A DNA stretch of 64,000 bases. Source: Deltaproteobacteria bacterium. GTDB lineage: Bacteria > Desulfobacterota > Desulfarculia > Adiutricales > Adiutricaceae. Location: assembly GCA_031265205.1 (NCBI GenBank), contig JAISCZ010000107.1, positions 1 to 64,000 of the forward strand. Reading direction: 5' to 3'. The notes beneath the pieces are model-generated. The model ran no database searches and had not been told where the DNA came from. It worked only from the letters and a program-made list of their open reading frames with translations. Made by a program: the position numbers and the translations under genes. Below are positions 28,585 through 37,740 of this stretch, piece after piece; position 1 is the first letter of the stretch, and every line of letters starts with the position of its first letter.

Positions 28585-29988
28585 ATGGTACGCGCTGCCT
28601 TTTACATGGCTGTCAAAGCCTCCTACATTGACCCCATCATGGGCATTATCAAGGCCGAAGACCCTTCGACCTTAACTGGCCAGAACAACTGGGGGGTTGA
28701 AACCAACAGTATCCCCATTACCGCTTCGGACCTCGATCCTGAGCTTTTTACTCCTAACCCCAAGATCTCTTCGGTTCCCAGCGCCGTCGGGCCCGACAGC
28801 GAACCGACCGGGGCGTCGGCGACCATGGTGGTTGAAAAGTATTACTACAAAGACCTCATGCCCAACACGGATTCCTTCTCCGAATTTTTTAAATTCGACT
28901 CCGAGATCGCCAATCCCGACGCGTCCAACACCCAGGGCGCGAATAACGCGAAGGCTTGGGGCACCCAAATGCCCAATCCCGCCGCCGATAAGGCGGTTAA
29001 CGGATACGGGGTAGTCCGTAAGGGGGATTATTACTATATCTCCAGCTACGACAATGGCCGGATCACCAGGCTCAACGCCAACAACGACGCTTTGGCTGGC
29101 TCCGCGGACCACGGGCCCAAAAACGGACTGGCCGCCCGTGCCCAGGGCCTCATCTTGTGGGATGGCGACCTTTACGCGCTGTTCAGCTTCACCAACGACG
29201 GCGTCACCTACGAGAACAGCGTTATGGTCAAGGTCATTGATTCCGGGGCGACCATTACCCTGGATGTCAACAATGAGGTCGAGCTTGGCAAAAACGCGCT
29301 CAACATGACGATTGGCGGCGATTTCGTCTACGTCGCCTGCGTGGGCGGTCGCCAGAAGGGCGGGGCCAACGTCGGGAGCAACGGCCCCGAAACCAAGATC
29401 TGCCGCGTCAAAAAGGTCAATGGAGTCGTTGTCTCGGAAGTGGCCTATGTCGGCCTGGCGGATCTTCCGTCCGCTCCGTACTATGACTTCCATGGCGTGG
29501 CCGTCGGCGAGGACTACGTTCTCATTCTCACGCTCATCTACGACGCCAATTACGCGACCAATTGGCGGGTGTCCAGAATTTCGGCCAGTGCCTTCCACAG
29601 CGCGCTCAACACGCCAATTTCGGCGGTTCCAGACAACTTTCTCAGAGACACTGGGAGCATGGGCTATTTCTGGGCCGTCGCCTACGAGTCCTCCTACAAG
29701 CACTTCTGGGTCGTTAGGGGCGGCCCCATCCTCGTTTATCCGTATAACCCTAACCTGCCGGGGGCCGAGTCGCCCGTTTCTTTCAGCATGGTTGACCTCT
29801 ACGGCCAAGCCACCGCGGAACTCACGAGCATTGACCTCACGATCGACAAAAAAGCGGTCCCGGCCGCCAGCGACGCTCACGCGTTAATGCGCGGGTACGT
29901 GGACCACGAAGTCGCCATGGGCCAGCACCCCAGCCAAGCGGCTTTCATCAACGAGTTGAGGAAGAAACTCCCCCCGAAAGCCGAATAG
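28585..29988 (+). CDS. Unrecognised 467-residue protein downstream of the fused receptor
   Basis: I do not recognise the family. ATG 28585 is chosen for AAAGGAG seven bases upstream; the gene follows the fused receptor by 84 bp and is followed by a strong terminator, so the two probably share a transcript. The first ~110 residues are Pro/Ser/Asp-rich. From ~120 on there are repeating beta-strand blocks (GDYYYISSYDNGRITRLNA, GDLYALFSFTNDGVTY, GDFVYVACVGGRQ, EDYVLILTLIYD, KHFWVVRGGPILVYPYN) that look like a beta-propeller. The C-terminus is helical and charged. No signal peptide or transmembrane helix is visible. Its GC content is higher than the receptor's. A ligand-binding or surface-associated partner of the receptor is conceivable but unproven. 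Confidence 0.7.
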   Translation: MVRAAFYMAVKASYIDPIMGIIKAEDPSTLTGQNNWGVETNSIPITASDLDPELFTPNPKISSVPSAVGPDSEPTGASATMVVEKYYYKDLMPNTDSFSEFFKFDSEIANPDASNTQGANNAKAWGTQMPNPAADKAVNGYGVVRKGDYYYISSYDNGRITRLNANNDALAGSADHGPKNGLAARAQGLILWDGDLYALFSFTNDGVTYENSVMVKVIDSGATITLDVNNEVELGKNALNMTIGGDFVYVACVGGRQKGGANVGSNGPETKICRVKKVNGVVVSEVAYVGLADLPSAPYYDFHGVAVGEDYVLILTLIYDANYATNWRVSRISASAFHSALNTPISAVPDNFLRDTGSMGYFWAVAYESSYKHFWVVRGGPILVYPYNPNLPGAESPVSFSMVDLYGQATAELTSIDLTIDKKAVPAASDAHALMRGYVDHEVAMGQHPSQAAFINELRKKLPPKAE

Positions 29989-30108
29989 GGCGCTTTCGCG
30001 GTCTTCCGCAAGCTTCGAGGCCTTTTTCTACCTAACCCGGCGATTCTTCGCTTATTTGTGGCGATGCCTTTCCGCCGCCACTTAAATTATCGCCGTTCTT
30101 TTGATTCC

Positions 30109-30145
30109 TAATTCCGGGGGCTTAAGCGCCCCCGGAATTATTTTT
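30109..30145 (+). terminator. Rho-independent terminator
   Basis: A perfect 13-bp stem (TAATTCCGGGGGC, 30109-30121, with 30128-30140) with a 6-nt loop, followed by TTTTT (30141-30145). It ends transcription from the receptor / 467-residue-protein unit 120 bp after the last stop and about 30 bp before the next gene. Confidence 0.92.
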
Positions 30146-30174
30146 CCCGCGCGTCCGATAAATAAGGCGTTTCC

Positions 30175-31290
30175 GTGAGCAAACCTAAAAAAAACGATAA
30201 TATTCCCGCGATAACGCGTAAAATAAATGGAATGACCCCAGGACACCCCAATTATTGGGACGCGCTAAACTTGTTATATAATAAGGTTTGCGAATCGAAT
30301 ATTTTCCATTTTGGCCGCGATACGTATTTTCCCTTAAAGGGCATGAGCGGAGATAGCGCGGAAGAACCAGAATATGACGAGAATACCTACGCGATTATGG
30401 GAAAAAAGATGGAAATTTTGTCAATTGGCGAGATTCTAGAATACTTGCCGCCTCCAAATAATCACCTTGACGCCGCGCCGGAAAATTCTGCCATTAATCT
30501 TGAAACCATTTTGGGAACGCGCGATTACGACAATGTCGCCCCTTTTTTCACTTCTCGCTTTTTCGCCGAAACCGCGCTCAATAAATTGCTCCTCAGCGGC
30601 GCGGAAAAGCTGCTCAAACGCTCGGAAGGGGTTGATTTCCTCGCGGAGGCGTTTAAGCGCGGATTTTCCATCCATTTAAACCCTGGCTTTAAAAACTCTA
30701 AATCATTTACCCCCGATGAAACCTTCGCTCTTCAAAAATTTGTCCAAGAAAACTGCCCCGACAGCGTCATAAAAACCGTTTTCATTAAGCCTCTCATACA
30801 ACAAGAAAAAGACGTCCGCGCTGAAATCTCCGCCAGGCTTGAGAATTACCAGAATAAAATCGGTATCCCATCCAACTTTCAGGACGCGCTGAATATGGCC
30901 ATTTATTGCTTCTCCGACCATTTGGCGTTTCATGAGCGGGTCAAGGAGACAATAGCGGCTTTCCCCGACTCGCTAAATCCGGCGGAGCGCAAAGTGTTTT
31001 TACAACTTCTTAACGCCATCAATGGAACCTTATACTATATGCGGTATACCAGCAAAAATCTGTCGCCCCGCGAATTCGAAAGACTTACGGGCTTTCGCTT
31101 AGAGTTAGTGGATCATCCCGTGAAAAATCCGCATTTTATCGCCCAAAGGACCTGCGAGAGCCATGGGCGCGAGGTCACCTTTTTCTCTAACGTCAAATCC
31201 GAAAAACTCCCCAATTTCGCTATCCATTTCCACTTTATGGACCAAGAGAAAAAAATACTCGTCTGCCACGCCGGCGCGACCATAAGGTAG
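30175..31290 (+). CDS. Unrecognised 371-residue cytoplasmic protein
   Basis: I do not recognise a domain. It starts with GTG 30175, directly after a terminator; no strong ribosome-binding site is visible. The sequence is soluble, without signal or transmembrane segments. It is mainly helical in the middle (KDVRAEISARLENYQNKIG; FHERVKETIAAFPDSLNPAERKVF), with a C-terminal part richer in beta strands and aromatic/His residues (FAIHFHFMDQEKKILVCHAGA). The base composition is lower in GC than the subtilisin-like gene that follows 171 bp downstream. A functional link to that protease is possible, but spacing and composition argue against a tight operon. Confidence 0.6.
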   Translation: MSKPKKNDNIPAITRKINGMTPGHPNYWDALNLLYNKVCESNIFHFGRDTYFPLKGMSGDSAEEPEYDENTYAIMGKKMEILSIGEILEYLPPPNNHLDAAPENSAINLETILGTRDYDNVAPFFTSRFFAETALNKLLLSGAEKLLKRSEGVDFLAEAFKRGFSIHLNPGFKNSKSFTPDETFALQKFVQENCPDSVIKTVFIKPLIQQEKDVRAEISARLENYQNKIGIPSNFQDALNMAIYCFSDHLAFHERVKETIAAFPDSLNPAERKVFLQLLNAINGTLYYMRYTSKNLSPREFERLTGFRLELVDHPVKNPHFIAQRTCESHGREVTFFSNVKSEKLPNFAIHFHFMDQEKKILVCHAGATIR

Positions 31291-31461
31291 CCTTTCTCCG
31301 CTAACGCGAGGAGAGGAGAGGAGAGTCGGGAGAAGACATGGCTGCCCTTTTAGGCCTCCATTAATCCCAGCCGCCGCGATTGCCCCTCAAAGCCGACATT
31401 TAGCCTTAAACCCGCTCCGTTCCTTCCTTTGAAGCGTGAAAGAGGATAAATCTAAAATTTT

Positions 31462-33606
31462 ATGAGCGTCAAAATTACCAAACTCGAAGGCGTTCTTTTG
31501 CCTGACAAAGTTCACGTCGCCAAGCTTTCGCCCGATCTCCATTACGCCTTCGCGGAAGCCCAGGGGTACATCGGGGATTGTTTCTCCGACGTGGAGGAGT
31601 GGGTTCGGAATTTGCCGCCAAACGCCTGCCCCGGCGGCTACGCCGTGGTGGAATGCGTCCTGCTTCCCCACCTCCTTTCCCGCGCCCATTTCCCCAGCGC
31701 TTTTTTCGACCGTTTTCATCTCACCGTTCTCGGCAGCCATAGGCTGGAGGCGCGCTTTCGCAAAGTCTTCGTTTCCCCGGACGGCGGCGCCGCTCCGCGC
31801 GGGGGCGCTCCTTTAAACGGACGCTCTTTTAAGACCGGCGCCCTTTTCGTAGCCGGGCGCCTTGAGGATTTAAAGGCGGCCGCCCAAACTATCCTGGACC
31901 TTCCGCCGGATTCCCCCGCGGCCAAGCACATGGCGTATTTAGAGGCCGTCCTGCCCCTCGACGCGAACTCCCGCCTCAAACTCTCCCCGAACGCGCAAAG
32001 CGATTCCTTCGAGGTGGTCCTGCACCGCCTCGCCGCTGGGGGAAAGGAATTTCCCTTGGACGACTTTCTCGCCTACGCCAAGGAGGCCGGATTCGAGGCG
32101 AGCCGGGAGCTTTGCGTTGTCGGCAAAGACTTAATTTTCGTCGCCGCGCGCGGACCCCAGGACCAGCTCCAGCGCTTGGCGGAGTTCGTTTTCGTCCGGG
32201 AAATTAAGGAAATGGGGACCTTGCGCGGCTTGCGCCCCGCGGAAGCCGAAGCCACCTCCGTTTCCCTGGAAGGCTCGCCGCCGACCCCGTCCGCCTTGGA
32301 CGAAAATTCCCCCACGGTGGCCATTATCGACGCGAGCCTCGCCGAGTGGCTCCTGAATCGCCTCCCCATCGCGGGCTACCATAAATGCGACCCTCAAAGC
32401 GCCGACGCGCCCTGCGGCGCGGAACACGGCTTGGCCGTCCTCTCGGCCGCGATTTGGGGACCGTGGCCCGAGCGCGGGCGCCCCGTCGCGCTTAAAGCCC
32501 GGGTCAGCTTTTACCGCGCCCTAGACGCGGATGGCGTCAAGGACAATCACCAAAAACAGTATCGCGTTTTAAAAAACATCATCAAAATCATCCGCGAAAG
32601 CGGATGCCAATTCGTCAACATCAGCCTGGGCCCCGACACCCTGGTCCGCGATGGCGTAGTCCACCTCTGGACGGCCACCATCGATCAGCTGGCTTACGAG
32701 CTCAATCTCTTCATAACTGTGGCCGCCGGCAACAATGGCCAGAACGACCGGAACGCCGGAGATGCCCGGATCATGGTCCCCGCGGATAGCGTTAACGCCG
32801 TGACCGTCGGCGCGGCCGATAGCCCGGACGCGAACTGGCGGAGGGCGCCCTATAGCGCCATGGGGCCTGGCCGCGACCCGTCCACCCTGAAACCCGACTT
32901 CATGGTTCACGGCGGCAGCAAGACGAGTCCCTTCCGCGTCCTGGGTCCGGGGCCGCGACGCTTTACCATCGCCAACGTCAGCGGCACCAGTTTCGCGGCC
33001 CCCTACGCCTTAAGATCCGCCGTGGAATTACGGAACCGGCTCGGGCCCTCTTTTTCGCCGCTCTCCCTGAAGGCCTATCTCATTCACCACGCCCAGAGAG
33101 AGAGCCACGACCCGCTCGAAGTGGGTTGGGGCATGGCCCCAACCCACCATTCCGACGAGGGCCCCGAGACGAGCCTCTTTCATTTCCAAGGAAGGCTTAA
33201 GCCCGGAAACCGCTACCTGGCGCCGCTCCCCGCGCCGGAAGGCGGCTTTGGCCCCACAGTGACCCTTAAAGGCACCTTTTGCTACCGCTCCCCGGTTACC
33301 CCCCATGACCCCCTTTCCTACGCCTTAGGCGCCTTGGGCGTCAGTTTCGAGCCGAACATGGACGCTCCCCCAGACGCCAACGGGCGCGTCCCCACCCTTC
33401 CCTTTTTCGATTTGGGCCCCCAACAAAGGGCGAGCGACGCGAGCGACTGGCGACCCGAGCGCTTCGCCAACGCTAAATCCACCCAGAAAGAATACCGTGG
33501 CGAGTTTCTGGTCAAACCCGGCTTTGAAATCTTCTTCATCGAGCGGGACCCCAACACCATTGAGGATTTTCCCGTCTTTTTCGCCTTTTTGCTGGAAATA
33601 TCGTAA
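31462..33606 (+). CDS. Subtilisin-family (S8) serine protease with N-terminal extension
   Basis: A 714-residue protein. Residues ~285-530 form a subtilase domain with the full catalytic set: D290 (VAIIDAS), H322 (AEHGLAV), oxyanion N424 (VAAGNNG) and S510 (SGTSFAAP). The first ~280 residues are an unrecognised, soluble domain and the last ~180 are beta-rich and unrecognised. There is no signal peptide, so it is likely cytoplasmic, unlike secreted subtilisins. Cytoplasmic S8 proteases with extra domains often sit beside AAA ATPases in defence loci, but no ATPase is adjacent here; the upstream neighbour is an unknown 371-residue protein. Start ATG 31462 has no strong ribosome-binding site. Confidence 0.88.
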   Translation: MSVKITKLEGVLLPDKVHVAKLSPDLHYAFAEAQGYIGDCFSDVEEWVRNLPPNACPGGYAVVECVLLPHLLSRAHFPSAFFDRFHLTVLGSHRLEARFRKVFVSPDGGAAPRGGAPLNGRSFKTGALFVAGRLEDLKAAAQTILDLPPDSPAAKHMAYLEAVLPLDANSRLKLSPNAQSDSFEVVLHRLAAGGKEFPLDDFLAYAKEAGFEASRELCVVGKDLIFVAARGPQDQLQRLAEFVFVREIKEMGTLRGLRPAEAEATSVSLEGSPPTPSALDENSPTVAIIDASLAEWLLNRLPIAGYHKCDPQSADAPCGAEHGLAVLSAAIWGPWPERGRPVALKARVSFYRALDADGVKDNHQKQYRVLKNIIKIIRESGCQFVNISLGPDTLVRDGVVHLWTATIDQLAYELNLFITVAAGNNGQNDRNAGDARIMVPADSVNAVTVGAADSPDANWRRAPYSAMGPGRDPSTLKPDFMVHGGSKTSPFRVLGPGPRRFTIANVSGTSFAAPYALRSAVELRNRLGPSFSPLSLKAYLIHHAQRESHDPLEVGWGMAPTHHSDEGPETSLFHFQGRLKPGNRYLAPLPAPEGGFGPTVTLKGTFCYRSPVTPHDPLSYALGALGVSFEPNMDAPPDANGRVPTLPFFDLGPQQRASDASDWRPERFANAKSTQKEYRGEFLVKPGFEIFFIERDPNTIEDFPVFFAFLLEIS

Positions 33607-34177
33607 GGGGGCTTTGGCTCCCTCCTCTGGATTGGGGCTATTTTTTCCGGCCTGAGCGGTCCTTGGCTCCCGCCTCCCTCGCCTCGCCTTGAAGGCTCTT
33701 TAAGGAACTCTCAAGCCGCTCCCGCGCGGGCGCGACTTTAGCCCGCGAGGGAAAGGCGAATTTTCCGGGTGGGGCGCCCCCGCGGTCGCGAGCGCCGCCA
33801 TGTCGCGAGCCGGAGCGAGCGCGAAGGAGACCCGGAAGATCGCGCCGGGCGGAGCCCTTAGAAAATTCATCGCGCGCGCCCACGAGCCATTGGAGCGTAG
33901 AACGCTCCTTTCGGCTCCGACGTTAGCTTCCGGCTCTCCTTTGGCCAGCCGCGAACTGGCCAAAAGAGAGTGGGGCGCGGCCATCCGCCGCCGCCCTATG
34001 AGCGTTTCCCATAGCCCAAAGCCCTGGATAAACCACGCTTCGCGCCGCTACGCGCGCCGCCCTCCCGCCACCTTAGTCAGCGGAAGATAAGCTTTGAGCT
34101 TTCCGGCGCCCTTCCCGCCAGGCCCATCGGCGGATTCGCCATTCCGCGGGACGCTTCCGGCTCCGCTTCCCCGAATT
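33607..34177. repeat. Conserved 3' flank of the 27-residue-repeat gene
   Basis: About 570 bp between convergent genes. It contains no intact gene but is collinear with 20878-21500 (separate entry), sharing the block CCCGGAAGATCGCGCCGGGCG and the CATCGGCGGATTCGC block. Its conservation with decay suggests an old duplication of the repeat-protein gene plus flank. Confidence 0.6.
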
Positions 34178-34906
34178 TTAAACTGAAAAACCCCGCTCTT
34201 CGGGCGCCCACTCCAGGCGCGTCATACACATCACTTCGCGGCAATTAAGGCTTGGAGGATCCGATAAGGACTTCAGCGCGAAGACGTGGGCCACGGTCCA
34301 ACCCGTTTCGCCATCGAGTTCCCATTGGTTAAAATCCTCGGGCAAGTTCCCGCGCCGCGCGGCCTCGTGGGCCACGGTCCAGCCATAGTCATCGGCAAGA
34401 TCCCATTTATCAAAGCCCCCTGGCAATTCTCCCACGGCAGCGGCCGCGTGGGCCACGGTCCAACCGCTTTCTTCCGCGAGTCCCCATTCGTAAAAGCCCG
34501 GGGGCAAATTTCCCGAGGCCGCAGCCTCATGCGCCACCGTCCAGCCATTTTGATCCGCGAGTTCCCAATTTTCAAAGTTCATAGGCAAGACTCCGCCCCG
34601 CGCCGCCTCGTGCGCCACCGTCCAGCCCGAGGGAGTGGCTAATTCCCAACGCGAGAAATTCTTCGGCAGAGTCCCAAACTGGGCGGCGAAGTGCGCCACG
34701 GTCCAACCCGTTTCGCCAGCGAGTTCCCATTGGTTAAAATCCCCTGGCAAGCATCCATGCTTCGCGGCCACGTGCGCCACGGTTAAACCCTCGCTCGTCC
34801 GCGCCTCCCACTTCGTAAATCCCTTTGGCAAGCTCCCCCCAAGCGCCGCGGAGTGATAAATGGTCCAACCTTGGCCATCGTCCATCTCCCAATCAACGGC
34901 GTCCAA
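34178..34906 (-). pseudogene. 3' part of the split 27-residue-repeat gene
   Basis: This ORF (242 residues from TTG 34906) is in the same frame as the upstream ORF, separated only by one TAA at 34919-34921 and four sense codons. It carries about seven more repeats of the GWTVAHEAA...LPxxFxxWELA type and ends with a non-repeat tail (LSDPPSLNCREVMCMTRLEW...). The repeat phase continues across the stop (HAAAQ-stop-GFLPLDAVDWEMDD), so the stop replaced one repeat codon. No ribosome-binding site precedes TTG 34906. Unless the stop is read through or reinitiation occurs, this part is not made. Confidence 0.8.
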
Positions 34907-34918
34907 CGGGAGAAAGCC

Positions 34919-36595
34919 TTACTGCGCGGCGGCGTGGGCGACGGTAAGGTCTTTTTTGGTCCTCAGTTCCCAGAGCGCGAAATCCGAGGGGAGACGCCCA
35001 AAGAGCGCCGCGCTGTGAGCCACGGCCACGCCCTCCAGGTTCGCGAGCTCCCATTGATCAAAATCTCGCGGAAGGCGCCCTATCATAACCGCGGCGTGCG
35101 CCACGGTCACGCCTTCGCCATCAGCCAATTCCCAGCGATTAAAATCAGCGGGAAGTCTATTTAACGCCGCCGCGTGGTGGGCTACGCTCGCGCCCTTGTC
35201 GTCAGCTAATGCCCAGCGGTTAAAGTCGTTGGGCAGAACGTCTTGATACACGGCATCGTGCGCCACGGTCCAGCCCCGGCTATCCGCGAGGCCCCAGAGA
35301 TCGAAGCCCTTGGGCAAGTCCCCCCTTGTCGCGGCGACGTGAGCCACGGTCACGCCCCGGTGGTCCGCGAGATCCCAGCGATCGAAGCCCTTGGGCAAGC
35401 CCCCCCTTGTCGCGGCGACGTGAGCCACGGTCACGCCCCGTTGGTCCGCGAGATCCCAGCGATCGAAGCTCTTGGGCAAGTGGCCACTTTTCGCGGCCTC
35501 GTGCGCCACGATCACGCCCCGGTGGTCCGCGAGCTCCCAGCGATCGAAGCCCTTGGGCAAGTCCCCCCTTGTCGCGGTGACGTGAGCCACGGTCACGCCC
35601 AGGTGGTCCGCGAGATCCCAGCGATCGAAGCCATTGGGCAAGTCCCCCCTTTTCGCGGCCTCGTGCGCCACGGTCCAGCCCCGGTTATCCGCGAGATCCC
35701 AGAGATCGAAGCTCTTGGGCAAGTGGCCACTTTTCGCGGCCTCGTGCGCCACGGTCCAACCCTGGTTATCCGCGAGCCCCCAGCGATCGAAGCTCTTGGG
35801 CAAGTGGCCACTTTTCGCGGCCTCGTGCGCCACGGTCCAGCCAGAGGGCTCCTTTATCTTCCATTGGTTAAAACCTTCCGGCAGTCGGCCATTCGCCGCC
35901 GCGACATGGGCCACGGAAACGCCGCGCGTGGTTACGATATCCCAGTGGTCAAAACCCGGGGGGAGATTCCCGCACGCCGCCGCGACATGGGCCACGGTCA
36001 CGCCTTGGTCGCTCGCTCTCTCCTCTTCCTCAAAGCCTTTCATCGCCTCCCGGCGCTTCGAGCCCTTCTTCGCGCCGCGGCTCTTCCTGGCCTTTGTCTC
36101 CTTGTTGGGGTTCTCCGCCAAGAAAAGGTTCCCCGCCGTGCAAAGGATCTTCGCCAATCCCGCCGCGGATAAGTCATTCGCGGTCGGGATCTCCCAGAGC
36201 TTAAAGTCCTTGGGGAGAAGCCCCAGCGCCGCCCCGTAGTGGGCCACGGTCACGCCACACGCGTCCGCCGTATCCCACCGGTCAAAATCCTCCGGGAGAG
36301 TTCCCTTGCCCAACGCCTTGAACGCCACGGTCCTACCGCTGTTGTCCAAGAGTTCCCAGCGGTTAAAGTCAGGGGGTAAATTTCCGAATTTAGCCGCCAC
36401 ATGCGCCACGGTCCAACCGCGCTCGTCCTTGATATCCCACCTATCAAAATCGGAAGGGAGCTTTCCGTCTCGCGCCATGGCGTGGGCCACGGGCGTGCCG
36501 TTTTTATCCGGGCAAGCCCAACCCGAAGAGTCTAGGGACAAAACTCCTTTCAGAGCCATCTCATAATATTCGCCATACGTGTTTTTTTCGGTCAA
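34919..36595 (-). CDS. Ankyrin-like 27-residue repeat protein (5' part of a split gene)
   Basis: A 558-residue soluble protein built of about 17-18 tandem 27-residue units with consensus G-W/V-T-V-A-H-E-A-A-x-x-G-x-LP-x-x-F-D-x-W-x-L-A-D-x-x. TVAH and the helix-turn pattern recall ankyrin repeats (TALHxAA), but the unit is six residues shorter. Units 7-13 are nearly identical, pointing to recent expansion (81-bp period). A basic insert (KARKSRGAKKGSKRREAMK) interrupts unit 4. The start is TTG 36595 with AAAGGTGA just upstream. There is no signal peptide. Such arrays bind proteins; in symbionts they are often effectors, though that is inference. A single TAA separates it from the 3' part. Confidence 0.85.
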   Translation of the reverse strand: MTEKNTYGEYYEMALKGVLSLDSSGWACPDKNGTPVAHAMARDGKLPSDFDRWDIKDERGWTVAHVAAKFGNLPPDFNRWELLDNSGRTVAFKALGKGTLPEDFDRWDTADACGVTVAHYGAALGLLPKDFKLWEIPTANDLSAAGLAKILCTAGNLFLAENPNKETKARKSRGAKKGSKRREAMKGFEEEERASDQGVTVAHVAAACGNLPPGFDHWDIVTTRGVSVAHVAAANGRLPEGFNQWKIKEPSGWTVAHEAAKSGHLPKSFDRWGLADNQGWTVAHEAAKSGHLPKSFDLWDLADNRGWTVAHEAAKRGDLPNGFDRWDLADHLGVTVAHVTATRGDLPKGFDRWELADHRGVIVAHEAAKSGHLPKSFDRWDLADQRGVTVAHVAATRGGLPKGFDRWDLADHRGVTVAHVAATRGDLPKGFDLWGLADSRGWTVAHDAVYQDVLPNDFNRWALADDKGASVAHHAAALNRLPADFNRWELADGEGVTVAHAAVMIGRLPRDFDQWELANLEGVAVAHSAALFGRLPSDFALWELRTKKDLTVAHAAAQ

Positions 36596-37152
36596 CTATC
36601 ACCTTTCTCGTCTTTGACTAAAAAACGAAACTCGCTTTGCCGCCGCCTTCTTCGAAAATCCTCGCCGTTCCCCGCGCGCGCGGAAGCGCGGCGCTTGGGG
36701 CCCCTTAGGCGCGCGCCCGCCGACGGAAGGGCGCTCTCTGGAGAGCCACGTCCCCTCCGCGGGGGAAGTCGCCTTTTCAATTCTGAAAACGCTTTCCAGG
36801 CAGTCCTGAAACTTTAAAGACGACGAGCGCGACGCGCCTGAGACGGGCTTTTCGCGCGAGCCCTTGATACTCGCGTCCCCAAGGAGACACCGTGGACAAA
36901 GCTGAGGCGAAAGAGCGCGGCCAAAGCGCCCGCCCAAGCGAGGCTCATCCCTCAAATTTGGAGTGAGTGGGAAGGTTGGCGTATTTTTACGATACTACGA
37001 GGAGAAAAGGCTTGTCAACTACTTTTTTTACAATATAACTCTTTTTAAATTAAGCGTTGATCTAACAATAAAAAATCTACCTTTCGTCGAAATTCTTTAA
37101 ACTGGATTGAGGAGGGAGCCATTATCTACGCTTGTATCCCTCATTCACGCGT

Positions 37153-37168
37153 TTTCGACGCGTCGAAA
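37153..37168. promoter_or_regulatory. 16-bp palindrome, copy 1
   Basis: TTTCGACGCGTCGAAA is a perfect 16-bp palindrome followed by TGGC. An identical copy with the same flank starts 50 bp downstream. Its dyad symmetry and phasing near five helical turns suggest a dimeric regulator or recombinase site. Confidence 0.6.
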
Positions 37169-37202
37169 TGGCTAAAGCGCGCCTTCCTTGGGAGTCACCG
37201 CT

Positions 37203-37218
37203 TTTCGACGCGTCGAAA
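37203..37218. promoter_or_regulatory. 16-bp palindrome, copy 2
   Basis: Identical to the palindrome at 37153-37168, including the preceding T and following TGGC. The 50-bp centre-to-centre spacing is close to an integral number of DNA turns. Confidence 0.6.
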
Positions 37219-37740
37219 TGGCAAGCAACTGAGAAATTGGAAAAAATATGATATTGCTTTCATTGTTCCAATCGCAAAAGCCTGCGCCTTTCACCCGAGA
37301 CGAATTATTTAAGTTGATAAGGTATACGACATTATAAATGATACCACATATATGTATTTTTCGTTCTCTGAACTTGAGTAAACTTTTTGCGGTTGGATCA
37401 AGGGTTAACGAAAATATTTTTCGCTTTAGGATATTTTTTTGTACTCCAGACTGGCGGTCTCCCATGAATACCTGTCCTCAGTTGGGCCGAGCGGCGCGCG
37501 TGGCGCGCCTGTAGAGTTATGGCCGAGGAGCCAATTTAAGCCCCGCTGGGATATCGCAAAAACTCCCCGCGCGCGGTCTTAAGGGGCGCTAAGCGCTTAC
37601 CAGAGCCAGTATCGCGGCTTGGTCGCGCCGGTTAGCGACCAAAAAAATCTCAAGAGGGGTCAGAAAAGCTTCGCTAGGGGCGCTGACATAGCGAGGAAGG
37701 CGGGATATATTTTTCAGTAACTTTTAAGGACATAAGGCAA

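Larger units (their letters stand above)
36596..37740. other. Gene-free AT/GC mosaic upstream of the repeat-protein gene
   Basis: GC-rich up to ~36960, then AT-rich to ~37480 (a foreign-looking island). It contains the duplicated palindrome described separately. A 97-codon frame on the - strand (37172-37465) is open but has no recognisable product and I do not call it. Confidence 0.5.

Noticed and set aside
28672-29880. - strand open frame of 402 codons
   Set aside because: Antisense to the 467-residue protein gene, which has a good ribosome-binding site and a terminator in its own direction.
35243-36172. + strand repeat-containing frame of 309 codons
   Set aside because: Antisense of the 81-bp repeats; the - strand has the structured TVAH repeat and a consistent start.
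34919-36595. CRISPR-like array (regular repeats)
   Set aside because: The 81-bp periodicity is coding, in frame, with diverging units and no spacer pattern.
37172-37465. 97-codon - strand ORF in the AT-rich island
   Set aside because: It overlaps one palindrome, has no recognisable product and no clear start signal.
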